Source of the DNA: Xiphophorus maculatus
Taxonomy: Eukaryota; Chordata; Actinopteri; Cyprinodontiformes; Poeciliidae
Length of the DNA stretch: 64,000 nt
Direction of reading: 5' to 3'
Assembly: GCF_002775205.1 (NCBI RefSeq)
Contig: NC_036460.1
Span: forward strand, 24,298,751-24,362,750
Shown here: positions 14,501 to 25,010 of the stretch, in pieces
Position numbering within the stretch: the first letter of the stretch is position 1
Layout: each line of letters opens with the position of its first letter
Made by a program: the position numbers and the translations under genes
The notes under the pieces: model-generated
The model's input: only the letters and a program-made list of their open reading frames with translations
Told to the model about the DNA's origin: nothing
Database searches by the model: none

Positions 14501-17500
14501 GGGTCTGTGACCGAGTCATAAACGATAAATCAATTAGTCGTACAATAAATGAAAACTATCGACATCATTTTAATTATCGGCTTTATCGTTTCTTCCAGCC
14601 TTTTTCTCTTTCTGTTGATGACACTGAATGAAAACAGGCTCAACTCTGTGTGTGACTGTGTGTGATAATCTCACACAGTCAACCCCGCTCTCTTGGAGAA
14701 AAACTGGGCTACAAATCGACACTCTTGTCTTTTTTCTTTCTCCTTTTGAAAACTTGACTTTATTATGACATAGTAACTGCCACAGTCGTTTTCCTCTTCT
14801 ACTGACTGCTGCTGAACACCGTCGCCGCTAAGCAGGAAGGAACCATTTCATGCAGATTCAAAGGAGGGTTCAGTGTAAATTTGAATGTTTGCGTTTTGGT
14901 CTGGGAGTGCTAACATTTATTTGTTATTGATAAAAACAGTTTTAAAAAACACGATAAAGTTTAATTTGTAATTGACAAGGCTCCAGTTTTTTTCTATTTC
15001 CATGAAGAAAAAAAACAAAAACAAAACTATTTTGTGGAGGGCCCCCAGTCGGTCAGGAGTTGTCCTGACTTTTTCCCCCCTTTACCAATGCATGCATCCC
15101 TACCCAGAACCCTCAATGTCTATATTCAACTTCTTAAAGACTCTGTTTATTTTGCTAAAACAGAAAAAAGCTTCAGTTATATATTAATAATCCTACAGGT
15201 AAGAAAAACATGTCCTGAGTCCTTCGTTAGTCCACATTGAATATAGTTGCGAAAAGAAAGTTTTCAACTAACATTCAAGCTATTAAAAAAACTATATTTA
15301 TTTTTTTAGTCCAATTAACTCCATCTGTGCCAACTGTGGAAGACTTCTTGAAAACCATAAGGACTAACCCAGAGGTCAGTAATTAAATTAAGTTATAAAA
15401 TATCCTTAGTTTAATAGATCAGGTTGAACTTTAGCAACACGTTAGTGAATTTAATGGAAGAGAATCATCTTATGCATACCATGTGTGTAAACAAAATTAA
15501 TCAATCTCACATTCAGCAGTTAAAACATTTACACTTTTGTCTCCCTTGGCTCTTTATTCGTCTCTCAGGTCTATCCTGTGACCCAAACTTCCTTGAAGAA
15601 CCGCGTAGCTCTGCTGATCACTAATATCAAGTTTTCTGAGGAATCAATGAACAGAAGGGGAGCAGAGAAAGACGAGGAGAACATGGAGAGACTGCTTTCA
15701 TATCTGGGGTATGAGGTGGTGAAATACACAAACCTCACTGGAAAGGTACTTTATTCTAGATGAGAGACTAAATGAAACAGATTCTCATCTGATTGATTAT
15801 TTAATTTAATAACTGGTGACATGATTTTCTGTCTTCTTTCAGGCGATTGATGAGGCTTTAATTGACTTCACTAAACATCCCAAACTAAAACACACTGACA
15901 GTGTGTTTGTGGTTCTCATGTCTCATGGGAAGCTGGGGAAAATTCTTGGGGTTGACTGGAAAGAGGACAAACCAGATGAATTTCCAATCAACAACATTTT
16001 CAAACACTTGGGCTCCAAGAGTTGTCCAGAGCTAAGAGATAAACCAAAGGTCATCATCATTCAGGCCTGCAGAGGAGGTGATTCAAATCTGCTGCTGCAG
16101 ATACTAAAGCTCACTGTGAGTTAATATAATGGTCTCACCTGTTTGCCTTTTTTATGCTTCAGGACACAGTGCAGGTTATGTTCTACAATCTGAGAACCAT
16201 GCAGCAGACATGCTTCATCATTTAATTTTGGAAAAAGACTTCATTTACCTTTCATCTTGTATTCCTGGTGGGTTGAAAGCGACACTTTAGATGAACTTAT
16301 TGTAGTGGTTGTAACTTCATTGCTTTTTATTCCCTGCTCATCTTCCTTCAGACAATGTGTCGTACAGACAACGAGATCGTGGGTCTCTCCTCATCCAGAA
16401 CATTGTGGAGGTTTTCAGTCCAGAGTCGTATCAGGAAGATATTTATGGACTTTTTGAGAAGATAGAAATGGTAAGCAAGAAATGTTGAGTGTGAGTTTAA
16501 AAAATATATATATATATTTTTAAAATATTAGCTTAAATATAATCACTACAGATAAGCAGAAAAATAGCTTGTTACTGATTGATGCTGATTTAATCTTACA
16601 ATCTTTTTTTAATTGTTTCGTCCCAACAGGAGACACAACAATACTCTTTTGATCAACAAATGATGTCAGAGATGACTAGAAACACACTGACAAAGCATTT
16701 TTACCCCTTAACAGGAATCAGGTAAGGTGCATCTTGTTGAAACTCCTACTTTATCAACAACTCGCTTCAATCCTAGGCTTAGAAAAATGCCCAGTAATTA
16801 GATTAATATGGTTAAAATGATATATCCTATTTTACTTACCTTCAACATCATGCAACATGTTTATTTGTCTTTTTAAAAAAATATGTAATTAAAGAACAGC
16901 TTCACATTAGCTGCATTTCTATAATTTGCAATTGCAGTGTTTCAGTTAAATAAGAAATTAAATTAAAATCGCATGTGAATAAGCTTGTTCAAGTGATAAG
17001 TCAGTAGAAATCACAGCAGTGACGAATGTAAACGGTTCCATTAGATATATTAGTATTTCAGCCATGCCGCTAGCGCTCATCATCTATCAGAGGTCTCACT
17101 CAGGCGTTGCAATGAGAAATACTTGGGAGTAACTTTGCATGCAGCGTTTTGGGGAAATTGTAGTCTGAAGTTTTACAGAAGATGGATTCAACGTGTTTGA
17201 ACGACACAACTTCTTATGAACAGTGCGATGCAGTGAGATCTCTGGTGGAGCACGTCGTCCTAAAATGCCCCCAAAACAAATCTACTACTATTTCCTGTCC
17301 TAGAAACTGAACTTGAAGTGGGATTATTTCAGTGCTTTTGTAAAACTAGAAAATACAGCTGTCGACAAAATGAAGTTGTTTCAAAGTAGTGGATTTTACA
17401 AATACATGCTTTTAAGCTTGTATTTATAATTGCTTAAATTTACTTAATACGAGTCTGACTCAAAATATAGTAAAATATATCAAAATTTTAATATACTCAC

Positions 17501-20500
17501 TACACTTTTTCCACTGGGGTTGTGTCTTTATCTTTCAGAAAAATGAGTGTCTTGGTGAAGGAAGACAAAGGTAAGGTAATTTTCAGTCACTCCTTCTTTG
17601 TGTCCTTTTAGCTGCTCATCTTCTTTCATCAGAGGGCAAATGCTTTTCTTCATCTAAACTACAGAACTTACTAACATTTATAATAAATCGTTTTTTTTTT
17701 TTGCAATACTCTGCCTCTCGCTTCACTTCTTTCTACATAATTTAGAAATGGCTCTAGTCTATCTGCTCTGTCATGACAACACACTAGATTAACACAAATT
17801 GTGATTGTATTGTGCAGCTTTACTGATGGCTTAAGCAAAAATACAGTATAACAGCTTTAATTGAGATTTAACAGAGATTCTTTATTATTGGGGTGATCAC
17901 ATATACTTTTCTTGAAATATTTAATTTTTTTTCTAATGTTGAAAACGTATAATAATTGCATCTTATTTGTATAGACACAGTTACAGATGCATTCTCAGAA
18001 AGTGAGGGCTGTAGCTATGGTAAGCACAAATATCACATCACTTTGAAGGTTTAATGCTTGGATTAGATTAAACTATTTAATTGTCTGCTACATGTCAATT
18101 TATTGAACAAACAGGAACATCCACTAAGGTCAGCTCACACGAGAAGGAGGAGCAGGAGGAGCGAGAGGAGGATGAAGAAGATGAGCAGGAGGAGGAAGAT
18201 GAAGAGTCTGGTGAGAAACACACTTTAAACTACCTGATCACACCATTGGAACACATTCCTCATTTGTGGTGCCTAATGGGAAGTTTTAAAACCAGTTTGA
18301 AGTTATTGTGGGTTATAATAACGCTTCTGATATATTTTTTTCTTCCTTTTCCTCCAATGTGGTGAAGAGACGAGCAGCAAATCATGTGATCAAGCAGGAT
18401 GTTTAACCTGCCGCTTGGCTGCAGTCAAACTTAGTACATATAGGCAGATGGGCTTGTGCCCGACCCAAAAAACAAAACAAAACAAACCATCAAATGGAAA
18501 ACAAAAATGAAAAATTTGTTTTTGCACGTTTTCACTGGTATTTTGTATACTTGCACAAAAATCTGTTTGGTACCGTCACTGAATACATTTTTATATGCAT
18601 TTGTCTATATGTGTTTTTCTGAAATATAAATCCAAACTAAAACAAATTAACAAGCAAAATTGTTTGCAAACTTTTTCTTTAACAAACTCAAATTCTTTGA
18701 CAGCATAAGGAAGTCCCTAGCGGTTTCTTTTTGTTGCAGAAATAGACAGCCAAACTAAACCGATTCATTTTGATCATAGTGATTTCTACAGGTCATAAAA
18801 CAAACCAAAGTAGATTTTGCTCATCCAATGATATAATGTTTGTAGATAAGACAATTAGGGCCACTGGAACGTTTAGTTTCTTTTTTTGTTTTCAGTGGCT
18901 CTAAACCTCTTCTGTATCATCTGAACTTTTTCTAAAGGATCACTGCTTGGTTTTAAAAAAAAAATGTTTATTTTTACAGCTCACACATTCAAGTTCTGCT
19001 GTGAAAAATGTAAAAGCATCACTCAGGTGAGGTCTGAAACCTGATTGTAATTTCACTCCAACTTGCAAATAAATTAAGAAGCCTAATTTTTCCCTCTCTC
19101 ATCCATCTTTATTTTACTGTTAATATTTATAATTGTGCAAATAAATTACTGGATGTTCTCTCCACAGACCCACGGCACAAAGCTTGTTACTCCCCAGAGG
19201 ATTTCAAACGGACGTTTCCAGTGAGTGAGACACACCGTCTATGCGGTAGAAATGTACCCGTTAATCAGTGCCGTCACTCACACTGTGTGTCTGTGTTTAA
19301 AGAATGCAGCTGGAAGGAGAAGGCTCATACGAGTGTTCGGTCACCGGTCTGGTTTTTGAAGCAAGCGAGTCGGTTCTGGTGCGGTATTCGGTCTTATCCT
19401 GGTCCAAGTTTGGCTCGTTCTTACCCAACTCCTGGAAATTTGCTGGACCAATCTTCGACATCGACGCTGTCAACAAGGAGGCGTCTGTGCTCACATCCAT
19501 CCACCTCCCCCACTCTGTTTGCTTAGGCCGTAAGAGCAATTAATGTCTTTAATATTGAGCATCTTCTAAAAGAGTCGCCATAAAACTTTCATGTCTGATA
19601 TTTTCTAGAGACTCTTGACAATGCCGTGTCATTCAAGATCTTGCATGTTGTCGATGAGGATTTCAGTGAGGCTTTCATTGAGCCACCTTCAGGCTACTCA
19701 GGTAGCCACGTTAAGTGGAGCGTGAGGTCCCTGTCCCCCGTGTGTCCCATCATTCCAGCTGATGAACAGGCTGAATATCATGGCATGGTTATGATCTACA
19801 AACAGATGAACACCAACAACATCTTCCATGTGTACCTGGTCCTAAATAACGTCTCTGCCATTAAAGTAGGTATTATTTACCTTGGTATCGTTATGGAAAC
19901 TGAGTGATTTCTGTGAAGTTTTAACTGACATTGGTTTTGTGATTTTTGCTGTTTACTGACTGAAGGGAAAACTGTTTTTGTTTTTTAAAGTCAGACACTT
20001 TAGAGTAGGCGTGTTTTCAACATGTAGCCTTATAGCATTAACTTTTCTCTCTGACAGTTTTCAATACAGAGTAAATATTTCACTAATTTCCCCCCAAACA
20101 AACACAATTGTTTCTAATTATAAGAAGCAATTAGTCTATTTGAAGTTATTTGTTTCCACTAGTGTGCACACAAAAACAAACTCCATCCTCACACAGAGAA
20201 ATATTCCATTCATGAAATAATGATCATTGCAGACATGAAATCAGCTCAAATGTTCATGATTAAAACTCCAGCAAAATGCCTCACTTTTGAAACCGTGAGG
20301 AAACAGTAAGAACAGAATTAGAGCCCAAAGTAACTTTCACTTCTGCCCGTGTTTGCTTCCATTGTGGTTTTGACATTATCACGGTTCGCATTTCTATTGT
20401 TTTATATCACCGTGGTCACTGCTTTTATTAGATACATGAATATCTGATAGTAACATTGAGCAGGAGGAAATAAGTGAATGTTTATATTTAAAACCAACCA

Positions 20501-22365
20501 AAAATCAGCCGTGATGCCATTCTGGAAGTGTGACTGTGGTTGCAGGAACATGTGGGTCTGGGAGGATCCAGCTGGTGAATAACGACACAAAATGAAAGAT
20601 GCCAGTTCTTTAAATATGTTGCAGTTAGTTTTCCCATTTCTGCCGTCATCGTGTTTTCATTTTAATTCTCCTGGTTGTTGTTTCCAGGAACCCGATTAAC
20701 CCTCTACTTTGTTTTTCATCCTGCTTTACTGTTTACATTCAGGATGTATGCGAACAGGTTCAGAGCTACCAAAATAAATACGTCAGGGTGACTAAATCCT
20801 CCATGTGCAGACTGGTTGAGGGGATATTTCGCTTTTCGAGTGAGCCGGTGGGAGTGGTCAGACCTCAGGTGTGCATACCTCCATGTTCATGAATTATGAG
20901 CGTCATTAGGATTGGCTCATGCTCCCAAGTGTAAAATTACTAAAGCATCAAGTTGTGTGCAGGACTTTTGTGGAACTAGACGATCTTGGAATATCTTTTG
21001 TCAATATATCTGCAGGACTTATTTTTATCTTGCTGTAACTTTTGTTACAACAGCAAGAATAAATTTCCCTGTCTTTTTGCAGGAGCTGGAATTTACACTA
21101 GCTGAGATAGCGGTAAAAGGCTTTTTCGAGGTCTTCTTTGACAAGCAGCCTCCGTTTGAATGGTCTCTACGAAAGAGGAGAACGGATGAGGTCGTCTGGT
21201 CTGCCGCCATCAGAGCAGGTACCAGTGAATTTAACTAAAGAGGAGTTCCACACTTTGACATTGAAAGGAATCTTACAGGACTGTGGTTTATGACTTATTT
21301 TTTGACTTATTCTGTTAAATACATTAGTATATTTTCCAGGACATATTTATGTCGTATTCATTATCTTGTTAACAATACAGACAGCACATGTAACTACATT
21401 CTTTATTTTTAAGTAACTTAAAATGTGGTGTTTATTGCCACAGCTCCTCTGATGCTAGTTTACTTGTTTTACCCTTGAAATGGGTATTTGTCATTTTTCT
21501 ATTTGTCCATTGCTGCTAAAGCAATTTTATCAACATACAATTAAAAAAAAACAAAAGTTACAAAAATAAATCTCATCAAGTTTTACAAAAATAAACTTAA
21601 TCAATTTCTACTTGTATGTCCCTTTTTTGATCTACATGACATTTTACATCTGACCAATGATTTCATCCCTCCTAAAAATGTCTTAAGTTTCTACTTTTTA
21701 CTCATATTTCATTGTGGCCAAAAGGGTTACCAATCACACAGCAACGTTAAATTGCCCATAGGGATTTTATGCTGGTTTGTAGTTTGATTTTTTTAGAACA
21801 TGGATGATGTCAGTCATTTTCTTTTCTTTTTCTTTTTCTCCAGACGACTGGCAAGCTGCATTAAAAGAAAACCCAAGGAAAAGAGCCAGATGTATGCTTC
21901 TGTTTAGCTTTTAGTTAGACAGATTTTCCATCATATTTTTCAGGTTTTGTCGTGTTACTAACATTCACATCTCTGTCCCACAGGTGACGGTGAGAGTGTC
22001 CTTACGGTGTTCATCTTTTGATGACTTACTGGACAAAAGATGGATTTAGTTACTAAACAAAGATTTTCTAGTTAACTTGTGTCATTTTTCCAGATGAATT
22101 GAGAGCAAAGAGCCATCGGGGTCAGGACCTGTCAGAGAAGCAGCTCCTGCGGGTCGCCAGTAAGTTTGGGTCAGAGTGGAAGGAGGCAGCCATCTACTTA
22201 GACTTACTGAGCAAAGATCTGGATGACATCCTGGAGAAAGAGAATGATGTGACCATGCAGAAGCATAGGATGCTGGTAATGTGGAAGAACAGAAGGAGGC
22301 AAGGAGAAGCTACTGCGTCTGCCCTGTTGGAAAGTTTGAAAGATATGGATAAGTTGTCCACGTAA
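11565..22365 (+). CDS. CARD - caspase-1-like - acidic linker - FIIND - Death domain protein, gene B
   Basis: Exons: 11565-11571 (ATG), 13354-13638, 15310-15374, 15569-15745, 15843-16077, 16163-16267, 16352-16470, 16630-16721, 17539-17570, 17975-18019, 18115-18210, 18980-19026, 19168-19220, 19303-19529, 19609-19865, 20743-20868, 21083-21218, 21844-21891, (21984-21989), 22094-22365 (TAA). All phases agree and the total is a multiple of three, about 807-809 residues. CARD is at about 5-95. The caspase (about 105-375) has His206 in MSHG, Cys254 in QACRGG, an S1-pocket Arg in NRRGAE and Arg297 in VSYR. An Asp/Glu-rich linker spans 394-419, a CCEKCK cluster 426-431, the FIIND about 436-702 (His562, Leu570/Ser571 at the predicted self-cleavage site), and the DD about 730-809. 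Caspase-1 normally stops just after the FYLFPG motif; here FYPLTG continues into more exons. I know of no caspase-FIIND-DD protein, but could not search. It could instead be two neighbouring genes. Confidence 0.7.
13639..15309 (+). other. large intron of gene B between CARD and caspase
   Basis: A 1.7 kb stretch without convincing exons. It contains a GC-richer patch near 13.82 kb with an 82-codon open frame that has no recognisable domain and no good splice borders, a long hairpin at 14486-14519, and degenerate AT-rich sequence around 14.52-14.6 kb that resembles an old DNA-transposon remnant. Confidence 0.5.
14486..14519. repeat. perfect inverted repeat, 15-bp arms, 4-base loop
   Basis: ATGACTCGGTCACAG, then GGGT, then the exact reverse complement. 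It sits in an intron of gene B, beside AT-rich sequence suggestive of a decayed DNA transposon. It is a strong cruciform or RNA hairpin former, most likely a transposon end rather than a gene. Confidence 0.7.
17539..18210 (+). other. three linker exons joining caspase to FIIND
   Basis: Exons 17539-17570 (KMSVLVKEDK), 17975-18019 (DTVTDAFSESEGCSY) and 18115-18210 (GTSTKVSSHEKEEQEEREED and then more Asp/Glu). All are phase 1 to phase 1, so the set could be spliced in or out without a frame change. The last is a low-complexity acidic tract. None has an ATG that would clearly start a separate FIIND-DD protein, which favours one continuous gene. The exact 3' splice site of the second is ambiguous by six in-frame bases. 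Confidence 0.55.
17682..17687 (+). promoter_or_regulatory. possible internal polyadenylation signal
   Basis: AATAAA followed by a T-rich run, about 110 bases after the exon ending at 17570. Reading through that donor gives GKVIFSHSFFVSF and a stop. Together these could end a shorter CARD-caspase transcript before the FIIND exons. AATAAA is common in AT-rich introns, so this alone is weak. Confidence 0.3.
18980..22365 (+). other. FIIND-Death domain half of gene B
   Basis: Homologous exon by exon to gene A: 47, 53, 227, 257 (254 in A), 126, 136 and 48 bases, in the same phases. ZU5 carries GSYECSVTGLVF and SWKFAGPIFDID; the predicted cut lies in RSL/SPVCP with His at 19707-19709 and Ser at 19734-19736. 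UPA runs through the 126- and 136-base exons (FFEVFFDKQPPFEWSL, DEVVWSAAIRA). The DD is in the last exon. A's 75-base Ser/Glu-rich exon (7344-7418) has no clear counterpart; only a 6-base micro-exon could stand in its place. Confidence 0.85.
21984..21989 (+). other. possible 6-base micro-exon in gene B
   Basis: GTGACG is flanked by a good acceptor (CTCTGTCCCACAG) and a good donor (GTGAGA). It keeps the frame (adding Cys-Asp across the junctions), as does skipping it. It lies where gene A has its 75-base exon. Only RNA data can tell. Confidence 0.3.
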
Positions 22366-22868
22366 GTTCGCGACATTCTGCAAGGTACGGTCTACAGATT
22401 TCCTCCACTACAGTTTTCTAAAGGTTTCAAAGTTGTACTTTAAACTTTGACTTATTTATTATTAGTGTTGAGGCATTTAATCTGTTTGCAGCAATGCATT
22501 GTGCAAAGTCTGCTCAAAAATTCATAATATTCCAGTGGTAAATTATTGTTGCTGTAATATGATGAATTATTATGCTGCCATGTTTACAGCTTTCCCAGTG
22601 TTGCCCTCCTTCTCTGCCCCCTCTCATTTACTTTAGCCTAATATTGGATTATTTATCTATCCAATTCATACTTTTGTTGTTTATTCCTCCAGCAAAAGTC
22701 CAAGTCAGTGTACAAAATATTTAACAAATGTCCACAAAATATTGAAAAGAGACATGTATCTTTTGCCCCTCCCAGCAGCTAAAGCCAAATGATTAAATGT
22801 TGTTTTCTTTTCTGTTGCGTCTGCTTTCAGATTTAATGACGGCAGACGATGAACGCATGGACGAATAA
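22363..22868 (+). pseudogene. premature stop and orphaned last exon of gene B
   Basis: In gene A the DD exon reads through SIEVRKVLKG into a 29-base last exon. In gene B the GAG codon is TAA (22363-22365). Past it the old reading VRDILQ still runs to a donor at 22385, and a matching last exon at 22831-22868 still encodes DLMTADDERMDE and a stop. So an intact end was lost recently and about 18 residues are removed from the tail after the DD core. The change also creates a GTAAGT at 22362 that could act as a new donor. Confidence 0.75.
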
Positions 22869-23012
22869 GAAAATCCATAAAAATGGATTCAGTTACACCC
22901 ACTCAGAGACGATATCAAAGAAACGGGGACGCCTGCTGGAGACTTTGTGGATCTAAAGGAGCCGACCACTTCTATGTTGTACTTGGGCAAGCTACAGTTG
23001 GACACATGGACC

Positions 23013-23018
23013 AATAAA
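23013..23018 (+). promoter_or_regulatory. polyadenylation signal, gene B
   Basis: AATAAA about 650 bases after the TAA and 145 after the ancestral stop. Other AATAAA hexamers follow near 23.80 and 23.83 kb. From 23.0 to 24.1 kb I see no coding exon. Confidence 0.45.
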
Positions 23019-24099
23019 GACAAAAAACTGCTGGCTATAGTAAGAAAGCCATCACAAGGAAATGGCTAAAACCAGATCCACCCACTATCGATGAATGGAT
23101 TGAAATTGTTTACCAGAATTATGCTATGGAAAAGATTTCTTTTTCCCTCCAAGTTGAAAGAGGAACATTTTATACCAAATGAACTGAGTATGTAAAACCA
23201 ATTAGATCTGACTTCATTTGATTGTTCTTGTGAATGATGTGTCCTGCCCTTTTTATCTTCTTGTGCTTTTTATTGCTCGAGGCGGTGCAATCCCCATTTT
23301 TGTTAAAGTTTCTTCATTTTTCTTATCGTTCACAACTAAAATTTGTAATAGTCTGTAAAAGAAAATACCAGAAAGGCGGTATGGACAAAATCACTTGGAC
23401 TCTCTGTGTCCTGTGACATGTTCATGAAGGTTCCCCTTGTGAAGCTGCTGGACAGTGTATGAATGTGTGTTTACCATTTTAGGTCAAATCCTGTAGAATA
23501 TTTAGTAAAGCAGCATTAAAACAGATTCATATTCTTGAGGTGAATTATGCCATCGTTTACTCATCATGTGAGTGTGACTCAGTGGAAAGATGAATGCAAT
23601 TGGGTGAATCTGGGTGTGTAAAGTGGTTTGTGTGGTCAGTATAATTGAAAAAGTGCTATGCAGAAATTGGATCTAATTACCATTTATGTTCACCATGTTC
23701 TTTATATATCGTTTTATCTATTACAATTTATTTTTTTTACTCGTGGTCAAATTTTATACACCTATTTAACTGCATGTAATAGGTTTTCTATTGTGTACCA
23801 GACAAGAATAAATATGTTGTATTTGTAAAATAAACCTGTCTGATGTATTCATTAGGCGACGGTCTAAAAACAACATTTTTAGGCTGTGAGTTTTCGTTTT
23901 GCCAGTGCAGCTAAACCACACTGGCAAAGTCTGAGCACATTTTGGAAACTTCATTTGGAAAATCTAACGGACAGATTTGCAATAACTGTTAATTAGAAAA
24001 AGTAAACACTACTGTAAACACTGCTGTTTTAGTTAACTAATCTGAAATAATGTTATTCTCCTATGTGTAAACACTGGTACAAAAGAGCTAAAGATGAAA

Positions 24100-24728
24100 T
24101 ACAGTGAACCGTCGCTATATCGCGGTTCACCTTTCACCGTCTCGCTGCTTCGCGGATTTGCATCGTGCGTTGTGTTCTGCATTCTGATTGGCTAAACGGT
24201 CTCTCCGCTTCTTCTCTACCTGTGTGTCAACAACGTTGCGGTTTAATATGTACATGTACGTAAAACAGCTTGCCAATTTTAACATAATCGATGAATTATA
24301 AGAATCTTTTTGCCCAGAAGAAAAGAGCGCGACAACAACTACCGATAACTATGTTCGAGCGGAGTCAGGCTGCAGCGGCTCAGTCAGAAGAGCAGTGAAA
24401 TACACGTGGGTCACTATTTGTCCTACTGTACTTTGTTTTTTTTCATAATATTTTTTTATTTTCTAATCCAATGACTCAGGTCGCGGTGGGGCGGCGCTGA
24501 TCTCCGCAATTCGTGCACTGGAATCCACCTTCAGTTTGTATTAAAATTATTATTTTACAGTACAGTAGTTATTTGTAAAAAAAAAAAAATTTTTTTTTTT
24601 TACACAGTACCTTTTATTTGTTAGACAAATGCTTGGGCCTGTAAAAAAGTTTTGTTCTTTGGTTTCAATGTATTATGGAGCATTTTATTGTATAATAATT
24701 GTAAAAAAAAAAAAAAGGGTTCACTGTA
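24100..24728 (+). mobile_element. mariner/Tigger-like non-autonomous element, copy 1
   Basis: Starts TACAGTGAACCGTCGC and ends GGGTTCACTGTA, so the ends are inverted and bounded by TA, the target of Tc1/mariner transposons. The left end contains a near-perfect palindrome (GTGAACC...GGTTCAC). No transposase frame is present. It is over 80 percent alike by eye to the copy at 45485-46202, but its right sub-terminal part is deleted and has poly-A/poly-T runs. Confidence 0.75.
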
Positions 24729-25010
24729 ATAATACTGTAATAAGTTAATACAAATAAATAATAAATAAATAAATTAAATCGAATACTGGAATACATTCAT
24801 AAACTGACACCGGGCCAATATGACCGTTCTTAACAGACTGGCGGACCCTTGGCTCTTACAAAGAGAAGAGGGTCCACGGATAGCTTATGCCTGAGCAGCT
24901 TCGTTTGGCGCTAAGCACCACACGTTCAGTAGCTTGTGACGACAGCGAGGGACAGTTGCGGGTTTGGTGCGGTGAATCATATGGAGGGAAGACAGGAAGC
25001 TTCGGTGTGT

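Larger units (their letters stand above)
11565..16721 (+). other. CARD-caspase half of gene B
   Basis: This half alone is a caspase-1-like protease. The N-terminus starting MTGLVLQKVKYRFVYKVSR aligns without a gap to human caspase-1 for the first 36 residues, up to its RVLN motif (HVLN here), which supports the tiny start exon. The large subunit contains catalytic His206 and Cys254. The small subunit starts near EKDFIYLSS and includes PDNVSYR and LTKHFYPLTG. Caspase-1 has SWR where this protein has SYR. The linker between subunits is short, with one likely cut site, HAAD272. If transcripts end at the AATAAA at 17682, this half would be a stand-alone caspase-1-type gene. Confidence 0.85.
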
